A stretch of DNA of 64,000 nt from DAIQRJ01 sp963708795 (GTDB lineage Bacteria > Actinomycetota > Actinomycetes > Propionibacteriales > DAIQRJ01), in NCBI GenBank assembly GCA_963708795.1, contig CAVPUH010000009.1, positions 248,001 through 312,000 on the forward strand, read 5' to 3'. Positions 15,235 through 23,407 of the stretch are shown here, in pieces; the stretch's first letter is position 1; every line of letters begins with the position of its first letter. The position numbers and the translations under genes are program-made. Under the pieces are notes generated by a model that had not been told where the DNA came from, did not search any database, and saw nothing but the letters and a program-made list of their open reading frames with translations.

Positions 15235-16776
15235 TCATCCCGCCGTGAAGTCCCTGGCCGCCGCCAGCCGGCGAAGACTCTCGTCGGCTCCGAGCAGTTC
15301 CATGGACTCGAACAATGGCGGTGAGATCCGGCTGCCGGTGACAGCGACACGCACGGGTCCGAACGCCACTCTCGGCTTGAGTCCCAGACCGTCGATCAGG
15401 TTGCCTCGAAGCGCCTCCTCGATCGCTGCAGTCGTCCACGCGGTCGGCTCGAGGGCAGCGAGGGCGCCGTGGGCCGCGGCGAGCACCCGGCGTCCGTCAT
15501 CGGTGTCGAGGAACTTCGCCCGGTCTCCCGGATCGACCGCGAACTCCTCAGGTGTGACGAACAGGAACCCGAGCAGCCCGGCGGCTTCCCCGAGCAGGGC
15601 CATTCGCGTCTGGACGAGCGGAGCGGCCGATCGCAGCAGTGCGAGGTCGCGGGCGTCCGGATCGGCCTCGATCAGACCGGCCTCGTGGAGGTACGGGACC
15701 AGCCGCAGCGCGAAGTCATCGGGTTCGAGCATGCGGATGTGGTCACCGTTGAGCGCCGTCGCCTTGACGAGGTCGAACCGCGCCGGGCTCTGGTTCACGT
15801 CGTGCACGTCGAACGCCTGCACCGCCTCGGTCATCGTGAAGACGTCCCGGTCCGCCCCGATCGACCATCCGAGCAGCATCAGGTAGTTGCCCAGGCCCTC
15901 CGGCAGGAAGCCCGCGTCGCGCAGGTTGAACATGTTGGACTGGGGATCGCGCTTCGAGAGCTTCTTGTTGCCCTCGCCCATGACGAACGGGAGATGGCCG
16001 AACTCGGGCACACGCTCGGAGATCCCCAGCTCGACGAGGGCCCGGTGCATCGGGATCTGGCGCGGGGTCGAGGACAAGAGGTCCTCACCGCGGAGCACCA
16101 GGTCGATGCGCATCGTGGCGTCGTCCACCGGATTCGTCAGGGTGTACAGGGGTTCGCCACCAGCGCGGGCGACGACGAAGTCGGGAGTGCTGCCCGCCCG
16201 GAAGACGACCTCGCCACGGATGGCATCGACGAAGCTCACGTCGGTCTCGGGCATGCGGAACCGGTAGACCGGTACCCGGCCCTCCCCGCGATAGGCCGCG
16301 ATCTGCGCCGCCGACAGACCACGGTCGAGGTTGTCGTAACCCAGCTTGGGATCCCGTCCGGCCGCGCGGTGACGTGCCTCGACCTCCTCGGGCGTGGAGA
16401 ACGCCTCGTAGACGTAGCCCGCGTCGATCAGCCGGCGCAGGACGTCGTCGTAGAGCGCACGGCGTTCGCTCTGCCGGTACGGCCCGTACGGGCCGCCGAC
16501 CTCGACACCTTCGTCCCAGTCGATCCCCAACCAGCGCATGGCGTCCAGCAGTTGGAGGTAGCTCTCCTCGCTGTCGCGCGCGGCGTCGGTGTCCTCGATG
16601 CGGAAGACGAGCGTGCCGCCGGTGTGCCGGGCGTGCGCCCAGTTGCTCAGGGCGGTGCGCATGAGACCGACGTGCGGAACGCCGGTCGGGGAAGGACAGA
16701 AGCGCAGCCGCGGCCCGGTCGTGGTCACGTCCGGAAGGGTGGAAGGGGCAGCGTCGGCGGTAGGAGGAGAGGTCAT
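15235..16776 (-). CDS. gltX: Glutamyl-tRNA synthetase
   Basis: GltX attaches glutamate to tRNA-Glu and, where no GlnRS exists, also to tRNA-Gln. It is 513 aa. The class I synthetase signatures are PSPTGVPHVG (HIGH box) and EGNKKLSKRD (KMSKS box), with FRIEDTDAARDSEESY, FHLP-equivalent GHLPFVMG and GNYLMLLGWS between and after them. No zinc-binding Cys cluster is apparent. It sits about 1.1 kb from the tRNA-Gln/Glu pair, and gatCAB is in the same window, consistent with a non-discriminating enzyme, although specificity cannot be read directly. Confidence 0.97.
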   Translation of the reverse strand: MTSPPTADAAPSTLPDVTTTGPRLRFCPSPTGVPHVGLMRTALSNWAHARHTGGTLVFRIEDTDAARDSEESYLQLLDAMRWLGIDWDEGVEVGGPYGPYRQSERRALYDDVLRRLIDAGYVYEAFSTPEEVEARHRAAGRDPKLGYDNLDRGLSAAQIAAYRGEGRVPVYRFRMPETDVSFVDAIRGEVVFRAGSTPDFVVARAGGEPLYTLTNPVDDATMRIDLVLRGEDLLSSTPRQIPMHRALVELGISERVPEFGHLPFVMGEGNKKLSKRDPQSNMFNLRDAGFLPEGLGNYLMLLGWSIGADRDVFTMTEAVQAFDVHDVNQSPARFDLVKATALNGDHIRMLEPDDFALRLVPYLHEAGLIEADPDARDLALLRSAAPLVQTRMALLGEAAGLLGFLFVTPEEFAVDPGDRAKFLDTDDGRRVLAAAHGALAALEPTAWTTAAIEEALRGNLIDGLGLKPRVAFGPVRVAVTGSRISPPLFESMELLGADESLRRLAAARDFTAG

Positions 16777-16851
16777 GATGCGAGCGAGTCTAGCCAGCGC
16801 GATGGTCGTGGCCGTCTCGCGCGACGCGTCGCCCGAGCGCCTCGCCCACCG

Positions 16852-17631
16852 TCACTCAGGGTCGACGATCCGGTTCGTCAGCATGCCGATGCCCTCCACC
16901 TCGACCGAGACCGAGTCACCGATCTCCATCGGCCCGACGCCGGCCGGCGTGCCCGTGAGGATGACGTCGGCAGGGAGCAGTGTCATCACCGACGACACGA
17001 AGGCGATCAGGTCGGCCACCCCGTGGATCATGGCCGAGGTGCGGCCGTCCTGCACGACGCGGCCGTTCAGCTGCGTCCGGACGAAGAGATCGGCCGGGTC
17101 GAGTTCGGTCTCGATCCACGGGCCCAAGGGACAGAACGTGTCGAAGCCCTTGCCCCGCGTCATCTGGACGTCCCGGCGCTGCAGGTCGCGGGCGGTCACG
17201 TCGTTGGCCACCGTGTAGCCGAAGACGACCTCGTTCGCTCGCTCGGCGGGCACGTCCTTCGCGATCCGTCCGATGACGACGGCCAGCTCGCCTTCGTAGT
17301 GGACCTCGCTGCTCGAACGGGGGTAGACGATCGCCTCCCCCGGGCCGATCACCGACGTGTTGGGCTTGATGAAGATCATCGGCTCGTCGGGTACCGCATT
17401 GCCGAGTTCCGCGGCGTGCGCCGCATAGTTGCGGCCCACCGCCACGACCTTGCTCCGCGGCAGGACCGGGGCGAGCAGCCGGACGTCGGCCAGCGTGAGC
17501 TTCTCCCCGGTGAGCTGCACACCGTGGAACATGGGGTCGCCGACGAGCGGCGCGATCACGTCCTCGTCGCCGTCACGGCCGACGACGCCGAACCGGGGAT
17601 CGTCGCCGAGCGCGAACCTGGCGATCCGCAC
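16852..17631 (-). CDS. Fumarylacetoacetate hydrolase family protein
   Basis: This 259-aa protein has the FAH catalytic domain: KVVAVGRNYAAHAAELG, MIFIKPNTSVIGPGEAI, the metal-binding VHYEGELAVVIGR, GYTVANDVTARDLQ and GTPAGVGPMEIGD. Members hydrolyse or decarboxylate 2-oxo acids such as acylpyruvates or oxaloacetate; the substrate here is unknown. It starts with GTG 1 nt after the cimA stop, so the two are translationally coupled. The pair FAH-gltX also occurs in M. tuberculosis. Confidence 0.9.
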   Translation of the reverse strand: MRIARFALGDDPRFGVVGRDGDEDVIAPLVGDPMFHGVQLTGEKLTLADVRLLAPVLPRSKVVAVGRNYAAHAAELGNAVPDEPMIFIKPNTSVIGPGEAIVYPRSSSEVHYEGELAVVIGRIAKDVPAERANEVVFGYTVANDVTARDLQRRDVQMTRGKGFDTFCPLGPWIETELDPADLFVRTQLNGRVVQDGRTSAMIHGVADLIAFVSSVMTLLPADVILTGTPAGVGPMEIGDSVSVEVEGIGMLTNRIVDPE

Positions 17632-17632
17632 G

Positions 17633-19393
17633 TCAGGCCGTCACGTCGGCGGTGGCCGGTGCCGGGGCCGCTACGGCGGACGGTTCGGGACCGGAGGTGT
17701 TGGCATGGCGCGTGGAACCGGCTGCGCCGGGCCCGCCCAGAACGTCCCGGTCGCCGTGGTGTCGGACGAGCCCGTAGACGATCGAGTCGACGAGTGCCTC
17801 CCATGAGGCCTCGACGATGTTCTCGCCCACCCCGACGGTCTCCCACGACTCCTCGCCGTCCGTCGACTCGATGAGGACTCTGATCGTCGCGTCGGTGCCC
17901 TTGCTGGAGTCGAGGATCCGCACCCGGTAGTCGATCAGCTCGAACCGCTCGACCACGGGGTAGGCCTCGGTGATGGCCAGCCGGAGCGCGGCGTCCATGG
18001 CGTTCACCGGCCCGTTGCCCTCGCCGGTGATGACATAGCGCTTGCCCCGTGCCTGAAGCTTCACCGTCGCCTCACTGAGGGCATCGGCACCGGGCCGCGA
18101 CTCGGTGTGCACACGCCAGGACTCGACGTCGAAGAAGTGCGGACGTGCGCCCGTCGCCTCCTCGAGCAGGAGGAGCTCGAAGCTCGCGTCGGCCGCCTCG
18201 AACGTGTAGCCCTCGAGTTCGGCCGCCTTCACGCGGCCGATGATGCGAGTCAACAGCTCGCGGTCACCGGCCAGGTCGTAGCCGAGTTCTGCGCTCTTGA
18301 GCTCGATGGAGGCACGTCCGGCCATGTCCGAGACCAGGATCCGCATGTCGTTCCCGACGAGTTCGGGATCGATGTGCTGGAAGAGATCCGGGTCGATCTT
18401 GATGGCGCTGGCGTGCAGCCCGGCCTTGTGGGTGAAGGCCGAGGCCCCGACGTAGGGCTGCCGCGAGTAGGGCGGGACGTTCGTGATCTCCGCGACCGCG
18501 TGCGAGATTCGAGCTGCCTCGGCGAGTCCGGTGCCCGCGAACCCCGGATAGTCCTTCTTCAGTTCGAGGTTCGCGACGATCGTCACCAGGTCGGCGTTCC
18601 CGGTCCGCTCGCCGTAACCGTTCAGCGTCCCCTGTACGTGCAGGGCACCGGCGTCGACGGCGGCGAGCGTGTTCGCGACCGCACATCCCGTGTCGTTGTG
18701 ACAGTGGATGCCCACGAGCGCACCGTCGCTGCCCATCATCGTGACGACGTCACCGACCACATCGGTCAACTGACTGGGGAGCATGCCGCCGTTGGTGTCG
18801 CAGAGCGCCACCACCTCGACACCGGCCTCGGTGGCAGCGGCGAGGACCTCCAACGCGTACGCGCGATTGGAGAGGTAGCCGTCGAAGAAGTGCTCCGCGT
18901 CGAGGAACACCCGGCGGCCCTCGGCGCGCAGGAAGGAGATCGTGTCGGCCACCATCGCGAGGTTCTCCTCGAGCGTGGTGCGCAGGGCGCGGCGTACGTG
19001 GCCGTCGTGACCCTTCCCCACGAGCGTGACGACCGGCGCGCCCGAGTTCAACAACGCCAGCACCTGCGGGTCCTCGGCCGCACGCGAACCGGCACGGCGG
19101 GTGGCGCCGAAGGCGGCGAGGGTGGCGTGGCGCAGCGTCAGTTCGCTCCGTGCCCGCGCGAAGAACTCGGTGTCACGAGGGTTCGCGCCCGGCCAGCCAC
19201 CTTCGATGAAGCCGACGCCGAGCTCGTCGAGGTGCGCCGCGATCGCCAACTTGTCGTTCACCGACAGGTTGAGACCCTCCTGCTGGGCGCCGTCGCGCAG
19301 CGTCGTGTCGTAGACGTGGAAGGTGCGTGACGATCCGTCGCCACCGGTCGCAGGGGGTGTCGGCGGATCGTTGCTCAGCTGATCGGTACTCAT
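17633..19393 (-). CDS. cimA: (R)-citramalate synthase
   Basis: CimA condenses pyruvate with acetyl-CoA to citramalate, giving 2-oxobutyrate for isoleucine without threonine deaminase. The 586-aa protein has the HMGL-like TIM barrel (YDTTLRDGAQQEGL, GVGFIEGGWPGANPRD, LCDTNGGMLPSQ, the metal ligands in HCHNDTGCAVANTLAAVDAG, QGTLNGYGERTGN) and a C-terminal LeuA-type allosteric domain (about residues 420-550). ELGVGFIEGGWPG and its length separate CimA from 2-isopropylmalate synthase and homocitrate synthase. It has a GGAG Shine-Dalgarno and a transcription attenuator with an Ile-coding leader peptide directly upstream, which strongly supports a role in isoleucine synthesis. The Ala/Pro-rich end (residues 555-586) is probably disordered. 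Confidence 0.93.
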   Translation of the reverse strand: MSTDQLSNDPPTPPATGGDGSSRTFHVYDTTLRDGAQQEGLNLSVNDKLAIAAHLDELGVGFIEGGWPGANPRDTEFFARARSELTLRHATLAAFGATRRAGSRAAEDPQVLALLNSGAPVVTLVGKGHDGHVRRALRTTLEENLAMVADTISFLRAEGRRVFLDAEHFFDGYLSNRAYALEVLAAATEAGVEVVALCDTNGGMLPSQLTDVVGDVVTMMGSDGALVGIHCHNDTGCAVANTLAAVDAGALHVQGTLNGYGERTGNADLVTIVANLELKKDYPGFAGTGLAEAARISHAVAEITNVPPYSRQPYVGASAFTHKAGLHASAIKIDPDLFQHIDPELVGNDMRILVSDMAGRASIELKSAELGYDLAGDRELLTRIIGRVKAAELEGYTFEAADASFELLLLEEATGARPHFFDVESWRVHTESRPGADALSEATVKLQARGKRYVITGEGNGPVNAMDAALRLAITEAYPVVERFELIDYRVRILDSSKGTDATIRVLIESTDGEESWETVGVGENIVEASWEALVDSIVYGLVRHHGDRDVLGGPGAAGSTRHANTSGPEPSAVAAPAPATADVTA

Positions 19394-19437
19394 CGCTGGT
19401 TCTCCGGACTGCTCGGCGTATCGAGGTTCTGGGAATG

Positions 19438-19471
19438 AAAAAACCTCCCGCCCGAAGATCGGGACGAGAGG
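19438..19471 (-). terminator. Attenuator terminator of cimA
   Basis: A GC-rich hairpin of 12 base pairs with one bulged T (5' arm starts CCTCTCG at 19471, 3' arm ends GGGAGG) is followed by six T residues (19438-19443). It lies between the leader peptide and cimA and is one of only two hairpins with a T-tract in the window, both in BCAA leaders. Confidence 0.85.
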
Positions 19472-19516
19472 TGCAGCGCACTCGCGGGCCGGACTGGCTC
19501 CGGCGGGCGTGTGCGC
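19468..19516 (-). promoter_or_regulatory. Pause hairpin and candidate antiterminator of the cimA leader
   Basis: From the leader stop codon (19516) to 19476 the RNA can fold into a pause hairpin: outer stem GCGCAC/GTGCGC and inner stem GCCGGA/TCCGGC. Its 3' half can alternatively pair as GAGTGC with GCACCTC (19483-19468), one bulged C, loop GCT. This captures the first four bases of the terminator 5' arm. A ribosome stalled on the Ile codons would cover the first half and favour this antiterminator. Confidence 0.6.
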
Positions 19517-19545
19517 TAGGAAATAATCGCGACTGGGGTGAACAT
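19516..19545 (-). CDS. cimA leader peptide MFTPVAIIS
   Basis: This nine-codon open frame, ATG to TAG, carries Val-Ala-Ile-Ile just before the end, with both Ile codons ATT. It is followed immediately by a pause hairpin, an alternative hairpin and a T-tract terminator ahead of cimA, the layout of classical amino-acid attenuation. TCGACA (19577-19582) and CAGAGT (19554-19559), 17 nt apart, end 8 nt before the ATG, so the leader may be translated from a leaderless transcript. A weak GAGG also lies 3 nt upstream. Ile shortage would stall the ribosome and switch cimA on. No protein evidence exists; the call rests on arrangement and codon content. Confidence 0.75.
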   Translation of the reverse strand: MFTPVAIIS

Positions 19546-19571
19546 CGCCCTCAACTCTGCCAGCCGGCGGC

Positions 19572-20459
19572 TCAGATGTCGAGCGACGCGGCCCTGGCCG
19601 GACGCGTGATGGTGACCGACGCCGCCACCACGCAGGTCATCCCGGCCAACTGCAGTCCCGTCAGTCGCTGCCCGAGGACGACCCAGCCGGCCACTGCCGC
19701 GACCGCCGGCTCGAGGCTCATCAAGACGCCGAACACCGAGGCCGCGAGCCTTCTGAGTGCGATCAACTCCAGGGAGTACGGGAACACCGAGGACAGCAGC
19801 GCGATCACCAGCCCCAGCAACAGGTTCCGGGGTTCGAGCAGCGCAGACCCCGCATGTGCGACGCCGAGCGGGACGACCAGTGCGGACGCGACGACCATGG
19901 CCAGCGCGAGCCCGTCCAGTTTCGGGAGCCGTTGCCCGGTAGCGCCCGACAGGAGCACGTAGCACGCCCACATCGCCCCGGCCAGGAGGGCGAACCCGAC
20001 GCCGGCCCACGCGATGTCGTCGAACTCGCCCCAGTTCACCGCCACCACGCCGAATCCGGCCAGCGCCACTGCCGCCACATCTCGGCGGCGGCGGGACAAC
20101 GCGGCCGCGAGCCCGAGCGGCCCGATGAACTCGATGGTCACCGCGACACCCATCGGCAGACGGGCCAGCGCCTCGTAGAAGGACAGGTTCATCACGCCGA
20201 GCACGACCCCGAATGCACCGACCGCGGCGAGATCGTGCCGGTCGAGGGTCCGCACGCGCGGACGGATGGCCACGACCAGGATGACCATCCCGAGACCGAG
20301 CCGCAGCGCGACGGTTCCGGACGGGCCGAGTTCGGGGATCAGCGTCGCCGCCAGCGCTCCGCCGAACTGGACCGAGACGACGCCGGTCAGGACGAGGGAC
20401 CAGGCAGGGATGGCCCGCCCCGGCGAACGATCGCCGGGGCGGGTCGGAGGCTGTGTCAT
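19572..20459 (-). CDS. EamA/DMT-family transporter (RhtA-like exporter)
   Basis: This 295-aa integral membrane protein has ten predicted hydrophobic segments in two EamA repeats of five. RhtA-like signs are VQFGGALAATLIPELGPSGTVALRL, NLSFYEALARLPMGVAVTIEFIGPLG, ALLSSVFPYSLELIALRRL and FGVLMSLEPAVAAVAGWVVLGQ (segments abbreviated). RhtA exports threonine and homoserine. Its ATG overlaps the ilvE stop (TGATG), so it is translated with the BCAA aminotransferase, and the cimA leader follows immediately. Export of excess branched-chain or related amino acids is a reasonable inference but unproven. Confidence 0.85.
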   Translation of the reverse strand: MTQPPTRPGDRSPGRAIPAWSLVLTGVVSVQFGGALAATLIPELGPSGTVALRLGLGMVILVVAIRPRVRTLDRHDLAAVGAFGVVLGVMNLSFYEALARLPMGVAVTIEFIGPLGLAAALSRRRRDVAAVALAGFGVVAVNWGEFDDIAWAGVGFALLAGAMWACYVLLSGATGQRLPKLDGLALAMVVASALVVPLGVAHAGSALLEPRNLLLGLVIALLSSVFPYSLELIALRRLAASVFGVLMSLEPAVAAVAGWVVLGQRLTGLQLAGMTCVVAASVTITRPARAASLDI

Positions 20460-21586
20460 CAGCCGGCGGGAACCACCTGGTGAGTCCAGCCGTGACGGTC
20501 CTCGACGGCACCCGTCTGGATACCGACGAGCTGGTCGCGGATCTTCTGCGTCACCAGGCCGGTTCCCCCGTCGGCCACCTCGACCGGGCCGCCCTGGGTG
20601 ACGAAGCGGCCGATCGGGGTGATCACGGCGGCGGTGCCGCAGGCGAAGACCTCGGTGACGTCACCGTTGCCGAGCCCGTCGACGACCTCGTCGAAGGCGA
20701 TCCTGCCCTCGACCACGTCGTGCCCGAAGTCGGCGGCCACCTGCATGATCGCGTGCCTGGTGACACCTTCGAGGATCGTGCCGGTGAGCGCGGGCGTGTG
20801 GACGGACCCGTCGCGGCGGACGACGAAGATGTTCATCCCGCCGAGTTCTTCGAGGTACCGGTTCTCCACGACGTCGAGGAACGCGACCTGCTCGCATCCG
20901 TGTGCGGCGGCCTCCTGCTGGGCGATGAGGCTGCTCGCATAGTTGCCACCGCACTTCGCCGCGCCGGTTCCGCCCGGGGCGGCCCGCGAGTAATCGGGGC
21001 TGATCCAGATCGACACCGGCTTCAACCCACCGGCGAAGTAGGACCCGGCGGGTGACGCGATCACCGAGAAGGTCACGTGCCTGGCGGCCCGCACGCCGAG
21101 GAACACCTCGGACGCGAACATGAACGGGCGCAGGTAGAGGCTCGTATCGGGACGTCCGGGCACCCAGTCGCGGTCGACCGAGACCAACGCGTTGACGGCG
21201 TCGAGGAACATCTCCGGCGGCAACTCCGGCAGGGCGAGCCGCTGCGCCGAACGGGTGAACCGCTGCGCGTTGACATCCGCGCGGAATGTCCAGATCGAGC
21301 CGTCGGGACGTCGATAGGCCTTCAGGCCCTCGAAGATCTCCTGGGCGTAGTGCAGAACCGCCGACGCGGGGTCGACGAGGAAGGGCCCGTAGTCGGTGAC
21401 GACCGCGTCGTGCCAGCCCTGCTCCGCTGTCCATACCGCCTTGACCATGTGGTCGGTGAAGAACTGTCCGAAGCCCGGGTTGGCGAGAATCTCCTCGCGC
21501 CGGGCGGCGGGCGTGCTGGCGCTGGACGAGCGGACGTCGAACGTGACGCCGGCCCGCGGGGATGCGGGGTGGGTCGTTGCGGTCAT
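20459..21586 (-). CDS. ilvE: Branched-chain amino acid aminotransferase
   Basis: IlvE catalyses the last, reversible transamination for Leu, Ile and Val with PLP. It is 375 aa, the size of the group with an N-terminal extension used by actinobacteria and eukaryotes. Visible motifs are DYGPFLVDPASAVLHYAQEIFEGLKAYR (abbreviated reading), LYLRPFMFASE, the PLP-lysine region GAAKCGGNYASSL, LEELGGMNIFVV and VTEVFACGTAAVITPIG. A TATCGT hexamer 8 nt before the ATG points to a leaderless transcript. It is coupled to the EamA exporter gene. Confidence 0.97.
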   Translation of the reverse strand: MTATTHPASPRAGVTFDVRSSSASTPAARREEILANPGFGQFFTDHMVKAVWTAEQGWHDAVVTDYGPFLVDPASAVLHYAQEIFEGLKAYRRPDGSIWTFRADVNAQRFTRSAQRLALPELPPEMFLDAVNALVSVDRDWVPGRPDTSLYLRPFMFASEVFLGVRAARHVTFSVIASPAGSYFAGGLKPVSIWISPDYSRAAPGGTGAAKCGGNYASSLIAQQEAAAHGCEQVAFLDVVENRYLEELGGMNIFVVRRDGSVHTPALTGTILEGVTRHAIMQVAADFGHDVVEGRIAFDEVVDGLGNGDVTEVFACGTAAVITPIGRFVTQGGPVEVADGGTGLVTQKIRDQLVGIQTGAVEDRHGWTHQVVPAG

Positions 21587-21594
21587 GGGCGTTG

Positions 21595-21600
21595 ACGATA
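21595..21600 (-). promoter_or_regulatory. Candidate leaderless -10 element of ilvE
   Basis: TATCGT lies 8 nt upstream of the ilvE ATG with no Shine-Dalgarno between. Confidence 0.4.
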
Positions 21601-21661
21601 CTCGCGAGGCCGTCTCAGTATCCCGGGTATCTCGCCAGATGGCCGTGCCCCGCAGAGGCGG

Positions 21662-22717
21662 TCAGGCCACCGCAGCGGCGAGCGCGTCACCGATCTCGGT
21701 CGTCGTCCGGACGGGTCCGGCAGCTCGATCGGCGAGGTCCGCCTCGACGACCGATTCGATCCGCGCGGCCGCCTCGTCCTGGCCGAGGTGCTGGAGCATC
21801 AGGGCGATCGACAACACGGCCGCGGTCGGGTCGGCCTTGCCGGTGCCGGCGATGTCGGGTGCCGATCCGTGCACGGGTTCGAACATCGAGGGAGCCGTGC
21901 GCGCCGGGTTGATGTTCGCACTGGCGGCCAGTCCGATGCCGCCGGTCACGGCGGCGGCGAGGTCGGTGAGGATGTCGCCGAACAGGTTGTCGGTGACGAC
22001 CACGTCCAGACGTTCGGGCGCTGTGGCCATGACGATCGTCGCGGCGTCCACGTGGAGGTAGTTGGTCGTGACGTCCGGGAAGTCCGGCGCGACCTCGCCG
22101 AAGACTCGCGCCCACAGGCCGCCGGCGTTCACCAGGACATTGGTCTTGTGGACGAGGGTCAGCGTCTGGCGCTCCCGGGCCTGGGCGCGGACGAAGGCGT
22201 CGCGGACGACGCGCTCGACACCGAATGCCGTGTTCAGGCTCACCTCGGTGGCGACCTCGTGTGCGGTCCCCGTGCGCATCGAGCCCCCGTTCCCGACGTA
22301 CGGGCCCTCGGTGCCCTCGCGGACGACCACGAAATCGATCGGCCCGGTGTCGCGCAGCGGGCCCCGCGTGCCCGGCCAGAGCTTCGACGGTCGAAGGTTC
22401 ACGCACTGGTCGAGGGCGAACCGCAGCTTCAGCAGCAGCCCCCGCTCGAGGATGCCGGACGGCAGCTTGGGGTCGTTCGGCACGCCGCCGACCGCTCCGA
22501 GCAGCAGCGCGTCCGCACCGCGGAGCTCGTCGAGGACCGAATCGGGCAGCACCTCACCCGTGGCCAGGTAGCGGTTCGCACCCAGGTCGTAGTCGGTGGT
22601 GGCGACCGCGAAGCCGGCCCGGTCCGCGCTGGCGCGCAGCACCTTGACCGCCTGCTCGGTGACCTCGGGGCCGATGAAGTCGCCGCCGATGACCGCGATG
22701 TCGTAGGACGTTGGCAT
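21662..22717 (-). CDS. leuB: 3-isopropylmalate dehydrogenase
   Basis: LeuB oxidises and decarboxylates 3-isopropylmalate with NAD+ in leucine synthesis; it can also act on the citramalate-derived methylmalate. It is 351 aa from the ATG at 22717; an in-frame GTG at 22726 lies inside the -10 element and is rejected. Family motifs are LLLGAVGGVPNDPKLPSG, LRPSKLWPG, VVREGTEGPYVGNGG, VHKTNVLVNAGGLWARV, VTDNLFGDILTDLAAAVTGG and EPVHGSAPDIAGTGKADP. One oddity is the N-terminal motif, GGDFIGPEV, where Phe (TTC) replaces the nearly invariant Gly of GDGIGPEV. Confidence 0.95.
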   Translation of the reverse strand: MPTSYDIAVIGGDFIGPEVTEQAVKVLRASADRAGFAVATTDYDLGANRYLATGEVLPDSVLDELRGADALLLGAVGGVPNDPKLPSGILERGLLLKLRFALDQCVNLRPSKLWPGTRGPLRDTGPIDFVVVREGTEGPYVGNGGSMRTGTAHEVATEVSLNTAFGVERVVRDAFVRAQARERQTLTLVHKTNVLVNAGGLWARVFGEVAPDFPDVTTNYLHVDAATIVMATAPERLDVVVTDNLFGDILTDLAAAVTGGIGLAASANINPARTAPSMFEPVHGSAPDIAGTGKADPTAAVLSIALMLQHLGQDEAAARIESVVEADLADRAAGPVRTTTEIGDALAAAVA

Positions 22718-22724
22718 GGTTCGC

Positions 22725-22730
22725 ACCCTA
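22725..22730 (-). promoter_or_regulatory. Candidate leaderless -10 element of leuB
   Basis: TAGGGT sits 7 nt before the leuB ATG. It decides the start, since the alternative upstream GTG overlaps it. Confidence 0.5.
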
Positions 22731-22790
22731 GTTGCTCGTCCGGATGGCGGTACGAATTCTTCCGCATGTCAAGACGCCGGTCCGCGCGGC

Positions 22791-22796
22791 TACAGT
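22791..22796 (+). promoter_or_regulatory. Candidate leaderless -10 element of the methyltransferase at 22804
   Basis: TACAGT lies 7 nt before the GTG start at 22804, with no Shine-Dalgarno. Confidence 0.45.
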
Positions 22797-22803
22797 GGCG
22801 GGC

Positions 22804-23370
22804 GTGAGCGCACCTCCCGAGCAACCGCGCATCGTCGCCCAGGCGCTCTCGCTGTCCCGGAGCCGCGGCTTCATCGCTTCGTGCCGGGTCGAGACGGGCC
22901 GCCTGCTGGCCACCTTGGCCGCCAGCCGGACCGGAACCCTCGCCGAGATCGGAACGGGTTGCGGGGTCGGCGCGGCCTGGATCTACTCGGGGCTCCGGTC
23001 GGACGCTCGGCTCGTCACCGCCGAGGTCGATCAGGAGCTCGCGGGCCAGGTCGGGAAGCTGTTCGCCGACGACGACCGGGTGAGCGTGCTGGCTGCGGAC
23101 TGGCGGGAGCTCACGAAGTCGGGACCCTTCTCGCTGCTGTTCGTCGACTCCCGCGAACCGAAGAAGGCCGGTCCGGACGGCGTGGTCGACTTCCTCGAAC
23201 CCGGTGGGATCGCGGTGCTCGACGACTTCACGCCGACGAACACCTGGCCGCCGATGTACGCGGGTTCCGTCGACGTCCTCCGGCACCGCTGGCTGACCGA
23301 CGAGCGGTTCGCGACGAGCGACGTGATGGTCACCGACGACGCGTGCGTTCTGGTCGCCACGAAGCTCTGA
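22804..23370 (+). CDS. Class I SAM-dependent methyltransferase (O-methyltransferase-like)
   Basis: This 188-aa protein has a SAM-binding Rossmann fold: LAEIGTGCGVGAAWIYSGL (motif I), VTAEVDQELAGQVGKLF, LAADWRELTKSGPFSLLFVDS, and GVVDFLEPGGIAVLDDFTP. The pattern resembles small O-methyltransferases that act on hydroxyl groups of small molecules, but the substrate is not recognisable. The GTG start is preferred over an upstream ATG at 22732 because of the TACAGT element 7 nt before it. It is monocistronic, convergent with serA and divergent from leuB. Confidence 0.85.
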   Translation: MSAPPEQPRIVAQALSLSRSRGFIASCRVETGRLLATLAASRTGTLAEIGTGCGVGAAWIYSGLRSDARLVTAEVDQELAGQVGKLFADDDRVSVLAADWRELTKSGPFSLLFVDSREPKKAGPDGVVDFLEPGGIAVLDDFTPTNTWPPMYAGSVDVLRHRWLTDERFATSDVMVTDDACVLVATKL

Positions 23371-23407
23371 GATTGGCGCCGACGGACAGCGCCCCGACGG
23401 TCGAGGC

